From an uncultured Clostridia bacterium (GTDB lineage Bacteria; Bacillota; Clostridia; Oscillospirales; Acutalibacteraceae): a stretch of DNA of 12,269 nucleotides. Below, piece by piece: positions 1 to 7,010 of the stretch; position 1 is the first letter of the stretch, and each line of letters begins with the position of its first letter. The DNA is taken from positions 1 through 12,269 of the forward strand of contig CAMCIX010000015.1 of assembly GCA_945875045.1 (NCBI GenBank). Direction: 5' to 3'. A program made the position numbers and the translations under genes. Under the pieces are notes generated by a model. That model was given only the letters and a program-made list of their open reading frames with translations, had not been told where the DNA came from and made no database searches.

Positions 1-56
1 TTTTATTTCCATTTTGACCACCCCATATAATACAGTAATGCCTTGTATTAAAATTT

Positions 57-2636
57 TTATTCGCTATATGTATAACTGCCGCTGCCAAACTTCACTGTAT
101 TTCCGTTCTGCAAATAAAGGTGAGCTGTTGTACCGCAGGGAACCGTTATTTCATAAAATATCTTATTATCGGTTTTTTCTGCCATAAAGGAAATTAAACC
201 GTAATTTGTATCAATTTTGGCCTTGATTAGCCATGGATCTTGTGGGAAATAGGGAGAAATTGCAAAAGCTTTGTAACCCGGTTCTATCTTTTTTATTCCT
301 GCAAGTCCCTCATAAAACCAACGGTTTATACTCCCCATAAGAAAAGGATGATTTCTTGAACCCCATTCGTTAAACTTCAAAAATTCAAAGGCTGTCGTCG
401 CATCATATTTAAGTATCCAGTTTAGAAAAGTTCCCTCATCATCCTGCTTGCATAATTTATAAATTATATCGTTGCGTCCGTATCTTTCCAAAGCGGCAAT
501 CATCTGAAAAATACCGAGACATCCGCAAGTGAAATGATAGTTCTCAGACTTTATACTGTCTATCAGCAGTTCAAAAGCCTGTTTCTCTTTTAAATCATCG
601 GTCAACTCAAGCGATATAATATGAGCCAGATCGTTTTGATAGTTATTGCTGAATTTATTATCTTTGATATATTTTATGTTTAATGCCTTTTTCGTTTCGG
701 ATAGCAGTTTTTCGTATTTTTCACAGTTCTTACCCAGAACTGTACAAACACTTATGAAATCCCTTAAGCAGGCACAGTAGTAAATAGTACCAAGCCAATC
801 CTTATCCATACGGTCCCTTGCAGTGTGGTCATTCCACATAATGCCGCCTGTTACTATCCTTTCTTCATTACAAAGGGTGGTAATAAAATCAATCCATTTT
901 GACATAACGGGGTACATCTGCAATAAAATATCCTTATCCCCGTAAGCCTTATATACCATCAGCGGAACCGCAATACAGGCGTAGCTCCATGCAATATCCA
1001 CATTACCTGTTATTATAGGGCTTTGGAACGGAGTGATATAAGGAACATTTCCGCTTTCCTCCTGATCGTCTGCAATTGATTTGCACCAGCTTTCAAAGAA
1101 AGTCAAGAGATCGAAGTTGATACATTCTGATTCACATACAACAAACGCATCCCCGAGCCAGCCGTGTCTTTCCCTTGTCGGGCAGTCTGTGGGAATTGAT
1201 ACCAAATTCATCTGCTGAGATTTTTTACTTATTTTGTAAAGCTTGTTAATATCCTCATCAGAACAGTAAAACTCACTTTCTTTAAGCACAGTACTGTGAA
1301 CAACCAAAGCTGTTATATCTTCTTTTTCTATTTTACCGTTATAGTTGTATATATCAACATATCTGAAGCCGTGATTTGCAAAACGCGGTTCAAAAATTTC
1401 GGTTTGACAACCCTTTGGTATATAAGAATCGCAGTGCGGAGAATTTTCTCCCCTTTGATAGTTTGTTGTAGAACAGGCAGAAATCTCCCCGTTCTCATAT
1501 ACAGCCTCACTGTAAAGAACCGAAATGCGGCGTCCGACTTTCGCATTTCTAATATTCAGACGAATATGCCCGTTTACATTTTCGCCAAAATCGACAACAT
1601 AGTGCCGATAACCTTTTGGTGTGATACTTATCGGTTTAAGCTCATATATTACCTCGGTAGTAACTGTTTGTTCTTCAAGAGAAGACACACTATCGGTAAA
1701 GATAGGACTCTGCCAATTACTGACATCATAGTTTGGCAGATCAAATCCTGTATACTCTTTCAGAGCATTGTACTCTTCTGTTTTTCCGCCCTGATCTTCA
1801 ACACCTGTCTCCCACAGCTTATATGGTCCGCCGCCGTTTATTTTAAAATCAGCAGTCAAATCAGTAAAAACCGTTTCCCCGCCCTGATACACGATTTTAA
1901 TAAAAGCACTGTACGCCAACGAAAGAAAAACCGCTCCAAAAACATTTTCTCCCTGCTTTAGCATATTGCCAACATCATATGCTCTGTATACTGCACGGTT
2001 CTTTTTTTCCGAAATTTGACCGGGTGTTACAATATCCTTGCCTATTTTTTGACCATTAAGGGTTATATACACATCGTTTACGCTGAAGGTTAAATTGCCG
2101 AAAGCACCGGTTGTGGAAGCAGAATACAAAACCGCAGAAAGAATTTTTTTATCAGGCATTGTATGAAAAGCCGCTCTTGCATGAACCGGAGAAAAAGTAC
2201 CCAGAGGGTCATATCCGCCCCTTATGCCTTCTTTTTAGACATCACTGTAATTTCTGATTCTTGCGGTAACCCACTTTGCTTTCCAATCGCTTAGACTAAA
2301 AGCACCGGTAGAAAATGGTGCACATTTGGATGTTGCCTCTGTTTCACTTTCATTAAGTACGGTTACACGCCAGATATAGTCATGATAAGGTTCAAGGTGT
2401 AAATTTTCGCATCTTACACCGAATGATTTCTCTGAAAAAACCTTTCCGCTATCATAAAAATATATGCCTGAGTCCATATTTTTCGCAGTATCGGCAATAA
2501 TAATTCTGTACGCTGCTTGCCTATAATTATTTTCTGCAGATTTGGCTTTCCACGAAAAACGAGGAGAAGCGGTACCTATACCCAAAGGCTCTGTTCTGTA
2601 CTCACATTTTAAATCTTCTATTACGGTTTGTGTCAT
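57..2636 (-). pseudogene. GH78 alpha-L-rhamnosidase, interrupted by one in-frame stop
   Basis: GH78 enzymes release terminal alpha-L-rhamnose from plant glycans and glycosides. Reading from the ATG at 2636 (AAGGAAG ribosome site just upstream), 133 codons encode the N-terminal beta-sandwich, ending in WKAKWVTARIRNYSDV. A TAA at 2235-2237 follows, and the same frame then stays open to the TAA at 57-59, 859 sense codons in total, close to the usual family length. The second part carries the family pattern: accessory lectin-like domain (LNGQKIG...TPG), FGENVNGHIRL, then the (alpha/alpha)6 domain with DCPTRERHGWLGDA at about residues 484-497 of the joined protein. That motif holds the Asp, Glu and Asp that bind substrate in characterised members. 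TTAFEF and EWGSRNHPFLMGS follow nearer the C-terminus. Both halves share one frame, so the lesion is a single nonsense codon, not an indel. The ATG at 2159 has no convincing ribosome site, so the long part is probably not made separately. No signal peptide is seen. A sequencing error is the main alternative to real decay. Confidence 0.88.
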
Positions 2637-2698
2637 ATCAATCTTCCTTCTGCACGATTTATATGCCTGATTAGCATAGCTTTAAAAACAGCTGAATC

Positions 2699-3064
2699 TT
2701 AATTTGAACTATTCAAATATACCCATTCTGACTTTTTCATAAAGTTATCTGCATTAATGCTCGTCTTAGCTACCGGACTACAACCTTCCGCCCATAGGCA
2801 GAAAAATCCCATTCTCGGACATTTATCTTTAATATCCGCAAGACCGTTCCAATCGCCAAGACCCTTTTCCGACCCGCTCTGATTGCGATCAACCCCCAGT
2901 TTCGCAAATCCGAAAGGCTTATTAGGGACGAGTCCTGCGTGACGGCTATAATGACACGCAATTTCATAAAAATCTTCCGGATGACCTTCCCTTACCCAAG
3001 GCATGGAAGGATCATCACTATGTACAATCTGAATTATACCACAGAACACAGAAAAGTTCAACAT
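2699..3064 (-). pseudogene. C-terminal remnant of a GH26-like glycoside hydrolase
   Basis: This open frame of 121 codons resembles the end of GH26 beta-mannanase-like enzymes. The recognisable parts are KPFGFAKLGVD, the DWNGLADIKDKCPRMGFFCLWAEG segment, and a closing SPVAKTSINADNFMKKSEWVYLN. In the family the first segment reads roughly KPFxxxExG, with the Glu as catalytic nucleophile; here that codon is AAA (Lys). A full GH26 domain is about 300 residues, so at least two thirds is missing on the 5' side. Similarity fades near 3015, where the start of an IS30-type transposase begins on the other strand, so the first residues of the open frame are probably not original. It lies 62 bases upstream of the rhamnosidase gene on the same strand, which suggests that the two once formed a glycan-use operon. 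Assignment is by motif memory only; another TIM-barrel family is possible. Confidence 0.5.
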
Positions 3065-3152
3065 CTTTTAAACGAAGAACGATACGAAATTGAAGTGCGT
3101 TTAAAAGACGGCTGGTCGATATACAAAATAGCGAAACATCTCGGACGAGCGT
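3020..3152 (+). mobile_element. 5' fragment of an IS30-family transposase gene
   Basis: From the ATG at 3020 the frame encodes MYNLNYTTEHRKVQHLLNEE, then YEIEVRLKDGWSIYKIAKHLGR. This is the N-terminal helix-turn-helix of IS30-type transposases, which normally reads like LxxExRxxIExxLKxGxSxxxIAxxLGRxxSTIxRE. The match stops after LGR, where the sequence switches to a different gene in another frame. The DDE catalytic domain, about 300 residues in the family, is absent. No terminal inverted repeat is visible on the left, because the transposase start abuts the glycosidase remnant almost directly and has no ribosome site. It is a rearrangement scar, not a functional insertion sequence. Confidence 0.72.
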
Positions 3153-3302
3153 ATCGGCACAGTGCATTGTGATTTCGACAACGGCAGAAGTCTCGGCATC
3201 GTCCCCGGCGAAGATTCCTTCCGCAAGCTGACTGCCGAGGAACTGGCAGAAGAACAGGAAAATGAAATTGACGAGGATAACGGTCCCGTCATGGGAATGT
3301 GA
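3150..3302 (+). pseudogene. 3' fragment of a DUF4314-type mobile-element gene
   Basis: The frame ending in TGA at 3300-3302 reads RIGTVHCDFDNGRSLGIVPG followed by EDSFRKLTAEELAEEQENEI and an acidic tail closing in NGPVMGM. The pattern of a small beta-barrel with a DNGxxLGxxPGEDSF signature matches the C-terminal half of DUF4314 proteins, short accessory proteins of unknown function carried by Tn1549-like conjugative elements. The N-terminal half and any start codon are gone; similarity begins directly at the joint with the transposase fragment. In such elements this gene sits just before a cytosine methyltransferase gene, as here, so the order is probably ancestral although both are damaged. 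The family name comes from memory of the motif. Confidence 0.6.
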
Positions 3303-3341
3303 GGTGAAACGGAAAACAAATAGGAAACGGTCGGATTTGCT

Positions 3342-4307
3342 ATGGCAATCCGAGTATTGGATATGTTCTGCGGAATGAGCGCATTCCGCAGTGCAGCGGA
3401 ACAGATAGGCGGCTTTGAGTTTGTGGGTTACTGCTACATAGACCCCACGACCATTGCCGTCTATCGTGTTTTATATGATACCGAAGGAGAGATTTACTAT
3501 GATAACGCAAGAACCATCAATACAAATGAAATCCCTGATTTCGATCTTCTTGTCGGCGGTTTCCCATGTCAGCCGTTCAGCTCAGCTGGGGCTCATCGAT
3601 GCTTTGAAGATGAGCGGGGAACTTTATTCTTTGAGCTTACCCGAATACTTGAAGCAAAGCGCCCTGCATATTTCGTCTTTGAAAATGTACCCCCTATTCG
3701 AACGATTCAAGGCGGGGCGGTTTTTACGGCCATCCTCAGCGAAATATCTCGATTGGGGTATGTGTGCGAATGGCAATGTATTGATGGCGCATCTTATCTT
3801 CCCCAAAGCAGAAAGCGGGTGTTCTTTGTCGGATATTTTGATACCCGATGTGCCGGAGGGATATTACCTATCGAGAGAAAAGTCAGTACGTCTCTTTCCG
3901 AACTCACAGATAGAATGCCGCAAGGAAAGCGAGTCTATGATGCAAACGGAGTAGCAATAACCCAAACCGCGACATGCGGCGGATTCGGAGGTAAGACCGG
4001 ATTGTATCTTGTAGATATGAACGAAGGCTCAAAATTCACCGAAAATGCTCGCTGCATTACAGCGAGACAGGACTCGGGAATAAGTAAGCACAAAGGCGAG
4101 CATTCCGCTGTATTTGTTGAGGAAGACGGAGTATATCCGGTCATTAATCCCGACAGAGAAAGAATATGGCAAAAAGGTCCACGCATCCGCCCGAACGGTG
4201 CCCCGTCATACTGTCTGACTGTCGTTGACCGGCACGGAATTATCAGAAAAGGACGCATCAGAAGGTTGGTTCCACAGAATGCTTCAGGCTATCGAAACCT
4301 ATCGTGA
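3342..4307 (+). pseudogene. C5-cytosine DNA methyltransferase, 3'-truncated
   Basis: This family methylates carbon 5 of cytosine in DNA using S-adenosylmethionine. Visible blocks are motif I (LDMFCGMSAFRSA, with Ser where Gly is usual), motif IV (GGFPCQPFSSAG, nucleophile Cys76), motif VI (FENV, residues 113-116) and motif VIII (QSRKRVFFVGY, 155-165). Motif IX and the target domain follow. Motif X should read RRLTPRECFRLQG. Here the frame gives RRLVPQNASGYRNLS and stops at 4305-4307, but one base shift at about 4275 restores ECFRL (codons from 4277). The shifted frame then runs into recombinase sequence, so the last block and tail are lost. Activity is doubtful because motif X helps form the cofactor pocket. 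The likely start is the ATG at 3342, with AGGAAA about 15 bases upstream. Such orphan enzymes in conjugative elements are thought to protect DNA from host restriction. No restriction enzyme gene is next to it. Confidence 0.85.
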
Positions 4308-5229
4308 TTCGGATTCGACAGAGGAAAGCAGTATGACTCTCGGAGAGTGGCTGGACAGGTGGATTAACGATTATATGTCCTTGACAATCAGGGAAAGTAC
4401 GCTCGACGGCTATAAAGCTTTAATTAAAAATCAGATAAAACCGTATATCGGTGATAAGCCGCTGTCGTCGCTTACAACACCGGACATTCAAAAATTCTAT
4501 AACACCGTCAAGGAAAAAGGCAGAGTAAGACCTGACAAAATTCACGGCTCACAGCTTTCGGACAGCGTGGTGCGTAGCATACATATGTTACTGCACGAAG
4601 CCTTGGACACGGCGGTAAAGGATAGACTTATTGTAAAAAATCCTACCGCCCGCACGGTTATTCCAAAAACAAATTACGCTCCAAAGCAAGTGCTTAATGA
4701 TGAACAGCTGGATAAGTTTATAAGCGTCATAAAAGAAGATAAGCTATGGTATGATTTTTTCTACACCGAGCTTACCACGGGACTTAGGCGCGGAGAAATC
4801 TGCGGACTTAAATGGGAGGATTTTGACGGGCAGAGCGGCAGACTTAAAATACAAAGGACTGTCACAAGGCAAAAAGGCGGCGGGTTTAGTACGGGAGAAA
4901 CCAAAACCGAGACGGGAACTCGGACAATAATACTTCCGCCGAGTACGGCGGAATTGCTTAAGGAAAGAAAAGAAACCTCGCATAGCGAGTGGATATTCCC
5001 GAATTTTTGCAAGCCTGAAAAACCTATGGTTCCTGACAAAGCGTATACACATCTTAAAATTCTGCTCAAAAAGGCGGGACTTCCCTCAATACGATTTCAC
5101 GATTTGCGGCATACCTTCGCAACAATGGCGCTTGAATACGGAATGGACGTGAAAACCCTTTCGGCAACCATAGGGCATATACGCCAAAACGCGCGAGGAG
5201 TGCGAGGAAAAGTTCGCCGAACTTATTAA
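4225..5229 (+). pseudogene. Tyrosine recombinase (ICE integrase), both ends lost
   Basis: Phage/ICE integrases of this family join attP to attB. The core-binding domain starts at SSMTLGEWLDRW and runs through the SAM-like region (SLTIRESTLDGYK, DSVVRSIHMLLHEALD). The catalytic domain shows the first Arg in TTGLRRGEICGLKWEDF, the beta-hairpin Lys region (GGGFSTGETKTETGTR) and the HxxR box FHDLRHTFAT. The frame then reaches IGH and switches to RQNARGVRGKVRRTY, so the expected segment with the nucleophilic Tyr is absent. At the 5' end the N-terminal arm-binding domain is replaced by methyltransferase sequence; the TTG at 4225 is only the formal open-frame start, and true integrase sequence begins near 4290-4330. 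Without the Tyr it should not cleave DNA. It lies beside an attP-like site, as such genes do. The family resembles integrases of Tn1549-like elements in gut clostridia. Confidence 0.88.
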
Positions 5230-5257
5230 ACAAATGAAATCGGAGCTCAAAATTTGA
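5180..5257 (+). pseudogene. Out-of-frame segment resembling an integrase N-terminus
   Basis: Immediately after the integrase IGH box, a frame different from the main one reads YAKTREECEEKFAELIKQMK, then SELKI and TGA at 5255-5257. The YAKTxxECEEKLxxL pattern is what related integrases carry near their N-terminus, between the arm-binding and core-binding domains. If so, a piece of an integrase 5' region was joined behind the truncated 3' region, as could happen by deletion between two integrase copies. A frameshifted and diverged C-terminus is the alternative, but no YxH-type tyrosine segment is visible in any frame here. Confidence 0.4.
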
Positions 5258-5272
5258 GCCGCATAAACAAAG

Positions 5273-5315
5273 AATACCGCAGACTAGAGTATATAACACT
5301 TTCGGCTGCGGTATT
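5273..5315 (+). terminator. Hairpin terminator after the integrase remnant
   Basis: A perfect 10-bp stem (AATACCGCAG at 5273-5282, CTGCGGTATT at 5306-5315) encloses a 23-base loop, and the T-run continues to 5318. It lies 16 bases beyond the last integrase-derived stop and fits the usual end of an ICE integrase gene. Confidence 0.65.
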
Positions 5316-5330
5316 TTTAATATTCCGTCT

Positions 5331-5349
5331 ATGGTCAAATATATGGTCA
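5331..5349 (+). repeat. Paired ATGGTCA direct repeats, left arm
   Basis: ATGGTCA occurs at 5331-5337 and again at 5343-5349, a 12-base period. A matching pair with the same period lies on the other side of the tRNA fragment. Short direct repeats of this kind next to an integrase gene are typical arm-type binding sites for the integrase N-terminal domain. The role is inferred. Confidence 0.55.
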
Positions 5350-5386
5350 AAGATTTTTTAAACAGTGAAATCTACACATACAAAAC

Positions 5387-5482
5387 AATTATTCATTATT
5401 CATTAGCGAAGCGATTTCATTATTCATTACGAAAATCCGATTTAATGAATAATGAATATTGAATAATGAAAAATGAATAATA
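5387..5482. repeat. AT-rich palindromic repeat cluster
   Basis: ATTCATTATTCATTA (5391-5405) is exactly complementary to TAATGAATAATGAAT (5443-5457). A second direct copy, TTCATTATTCATTA, lies at 5416-5429, and looser inverted copies fill 5459-5482. The unit could fold into a long hairpin. ACGAAAATCCG (5429-5439) repeats at 5487-5497, where it forms one arm of the next hairpin, which suggests a duplication during insertion. It looks like a small non-coding dispersed repeat; no open frame or transposase is associated with it. Confidence 0.6.
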
Positions 5483-5483
5483 C

Positions 5484-5525
5484 AAAACGAAAATCCGTCC
5501 TCTTTCGAGAACGGATTTTCGTTTT
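5484..5525. terminator. Strong 15-bp hairpin, probable tRNA-side terminator
   Basis: AAAACGAAAATCCGT (5484-5498) is perfectly complementary to ACGGATTTTCGTTTT (5511-5525), with a 12-base loop. T-runs occur at the end on either strand, so it could stop transcription in both directions. It touches the CCA end of the minus-strand tRNA fragment, as the terminator of that tRNA gene would. Confidence 0.6.
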
Positions 5526-5569
5526 GGTGGGGACTGCGCGGTTCGAACGCGCGACCTCCTGCGTGTGAA
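5525..5569 (-). other. tRNA-Val(CAC) 3' half, probable att core
   Basis: Read on the minus strand, this stretch has an anticodon loop TTCACAC (anticodon CAC, valine), the 3' anticodon strand GCAGG, a five-base variable loop AGGTC, a T-arm with stem GCGCG/CGCGC around TTCGAAC, the acceptor strand AGTCCCC, discriminator A and encoded CCA at 5525-5527. The partner 5' anticodon strand (CCTGC), D-arm and 5' acceptor (GGGGACT) are absent beyond 5569. It is therefore a half tRNA, not a gene. Tyrosine integrases commonly use tRNA 3' halves as the core of attP/attB, which fits the adjacent recombinase remnant and flanking repeats. Confidence 0.75.
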
Positions 5570-5684
5570 CGCGCTTGCAACGGCTCGTTCCGTGTAAAAT
5601 AGCTTTTTCCGCCCCTTTCCGCTCGGAAAACCGTTCTCTTTGACACTCTTATATCCACTGCTTCCGAGTGCTCCGAAACGGTAA

Positions 5685-5703
5685 ATGGTCAGGTATGTGG
5701 TCA
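5685..5703 (+). repeat. Paired TGGTCA direct repeats, right arm
   Basis: ATGGTCA (5685-5691) and GTGGTCA (5697-5703) repeat with the same 12-base period as the pair at 5331-5349. The two pairs bracket the tRNA half, matching P and P' arms of an attP site. The stretch 5704-5860 shows no gene, strong hairpin or other recognised signal. Confidence 0.55.
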
Positions 5704-5864
5704 GTAAGAATTACCACAGAACAATACTATTTTCCGCCTCTTGATCTTATGCGAAGAAGATTACTTTTATGCGGTTATTATAATTTCAAACAGCACTTGA
5801 TTTTTGTCAAAATTTGCGCTGCATAAGACAAAGATTACCGGATTGTTTTTAATGTCCCTTATTA

Positions 5865-5882
5865 GGTACATTGAATATTGTA
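5865..5882 (+). promoter_or_regulatory. Shared 18-bp element upstream of the WYL gene
   Basis: GGTACATTGAATATTGTA matches the element at 6960-6977 (GGTACATTGACTATCGTA) at 16 of 18 positions. One copy precedes the regulator and one the ATPase. The likely reading is an operator bound by the WYL protein, giving autoregulation. Confidence 0.5.
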
Positions 5883-5906
5883 AATTAAAGATAAATATGA
5901 TAAAAT
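5878..5906 (+). promoter_or_regulatory. Probable promoter of the WYL regulator gene
   Basis: TTGTAA (5878-5883) and TAAAAT (5901-5906) are separated by 17 bases, with the start codon 31 bases downstream. By alignment with the ATPase promoter, a -10 nearer 5881-5886 is also possible. Either way the shared 18-bp element overlaps promoter sequence, as a repressor site would. Confidence 0.45.
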
Positions 5907-5937
5907 GTATTTGCAAATAAATTTCGGGGGTTTTAAA

Positions 5938-6918
5938 ATGGATGCACTTGAGCCTAAAAAGCTTGCGCTCATACGCATTTTGCAGATACTTGAAAAATAC
6001 AGCGATTCGCTGCATCCGCTTACTCAGGAGGCTATAGCACAGCACCTTGAACGGGATTACGGAATTATTATTGAGCGTAAGGCAATAAGCCGCAACCTTT
6101 CTTTACTTAAGGAGGCGGGCTATGAAATCGTATCGGAACGAGCTGGAAGCTATATCGAAGACCGCGAATTTGAGGATTCTGAGCTTCGTATGCTTATCGA
6201 CGGCGTGCTTTCAAGCAGATATATCACGGCAAAGCACTCTAAGGATTTGATTGAAAAGCTCTGTAATATGTCAAATGTTTATTTCCGCTCCCATATCAAA
6301 AATATTTTTTCGGTCAATGATTGGGGAAAGACGGATAATCAGGCGGTATTCTATAATATTGAGCTTGTTGACGAAGCTATTGAGCGTGCGAAACAGGTGA
6401 AATTTGTATACAACAAATACGGCACGGATAAAAAACTGCGCCCCACCAAAACCCACACCGTGAGTCCGTATCAGCTTATTCTGCACAATCAGCATTATTA
6501 CCTTATGTCGTATAATGAGCATTGGCATAATATGGCGTATTACCGACTTGACCGCATTACAAATATGACCGTCACCGAAAATCCGTTAACGCCTATCACA
6601 ACTCTTGCTGGTTATGAAAGCGGTATTAATTATAAAGAGCTTGCTTCATGCCGACCGTATATGTATACCGATAAGCTTGAAAATATCGAGTTTACAGCCG
6701 ATAAGAGTATCACAGACCAGATTATCGACTGGTTCGGTAAGGACATAAATATAATCGAAACGGGAGATGAAAAAAACATCGTTAGGCTTAAAGCCAGCCC
6801 TAATGCAATGGAGTACTGGGCGATGCAGTATATTAATTTCGTTGAAATAATAAAGCCCGCCGAGCTTAGGGAAAGAATTAAAAGCAACCTTAAAAAAGCC
6901 ACAGAAAAGTACCGTTAA
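5938..6918 (+). CDS. WYL-domain transcriptional regulator
   Basis: This 326-residue protein has the three-part layout of WYL regulators: an N-terminal winged helix (about residues 9-69), a WYL domain with SPYQLILHNQHYYL (176-189) and YRLDRI (202-207), and a C-terminal WCX-like extension. WYL domains sense nucleic acid or nucleotide ligands, and many members control phage-defence genes (BrxR and CapW are characterised examples). I chose the ATG at 5938, which has GGGGG 8-12 bases upstream; the in-frame ATG at 5905 lies inside the promoter and has no ribosome site. A terminator follows, so it is transcribed separately from the ATPase gene. Both genes share an 18-bp promoter element, so this protein probably represses itself and the ATPase until a ligand signals infection or DNA damage. 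The family is clear; targets and ligand are inferred. Confidence 0.88.
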   Translation: MDALEPKKLALIRILQILEKYSDSLHPLTQEAIAQHLERDYGIIIERKAISRNLSLLKEAGYEIVSERAGSYIEDREFEDSELRMLIDGVLSSRYITAKHSKDLIEKLCNMSNVYFRSHIKNIFSVNDWGKTDNQAVFYNIELVDEAIERAKQVKFVYNKYGTDKKLRPTKTHTVSPYQLILHNQHYYLMSYNEHWHNMAYYRLDRITNMTVTENPLTPITTLAGYESGINYKELASCRPYMYTDKLENIEFTADKSITDQIIDWFGKDINIIETGDEKNIVRLKASPNAMEYWAMQYINFVEIIKPAELRERIKSNLKKATEKYR

Positions 6919-6946
6919 AAAAGACCCGCACAGTCGGGTCTTTTTT
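6917..6946 (+). terminator. Intrinsic terminator after the WYL gene
   Basis: AAAAAAGACCCG (6917-6928) pairs with CGGGTCTTTTTT (6935-6946) around the loop CACAGT. The A-run overlaps the last base-pairs of the stop region and the T-run makes it a strong rho-independent terminator. Confidence 0.88.
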
Positions 6947-6947
6947 A

Positions 6948-6981
6948 TGTTCCGAAAACGGTACATTGACTATCGTATAAT
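6948..6981 (+). promoter_or_regulatory. ATPase gene promoter with overlapping operator
   Basis: A consensus -10 TATAAT lies at 6976-6981. No good -35 is found 16-18 bases upstream, so activation or an unusual promoter is possible. The 18-bp element shared with the WYL gene occupies 6960-6977 and overlaps the -10. It also overlaps an imperfect palindrome, TGTTCCGAAAACGGTACA (6948-6965), with 6 of 7 arm positions paired. Both look like regulator binding sites. Confidence 0.5.
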
Positions 6982-7010
6982 AACAGCATAAAAGCTTAGG
7001 AGGTTAAAAA

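Noticed and set aside
1..56. Terminator after the rhamnosidase gene
   Set aside because: TAATAC/GTATTA at about 29-50 could pair, but no T-run follows on the minus strand.
1296..1961. 221-codon plus-strand open frame
   Set aside because: It is antisense to the conserved rhamnosidase coding region and has no protein-like motifs.
57..2159. Separate 700-residue gene starting at 2159
   Set aside because: It shares one frame with the upstream part across a single stop codon, lacks a ribosome site, and would miss the N-terminal domain.
5525..5600. A complete minus-strand tRNA gene
   Set aside because: The 3' half is textbook, but the 5' anticodon strand, D-arm and 5' acceptor strand (GGGGACT expected) are absent upstream.
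5611..5637. TTTTCCG...CGGAAAA hairpin as a regulatory element
   Set aside because: Seven weak pairs with an unstructured loop and no associated gene; not above background.
5905..5937. Earlier ATG for the WYL gene
   Set aside because: It falls inside the probable -10 region and has no ribosome site; the ATG at 5938 has GGGGG at good spacing.
5767..6045. 92-codon minus-strand open frame upstream of the WYL gene
   Set aside because: It runs through the WYL promoter and N-terminal coding region antisense, with no ribosome site or motif.
6966..6971. TTGACT as the -35 of the ATPase promoter
   Set aside because: It is only four bases from the TATAAT; it is better explained as part of the shared 18-bp element.
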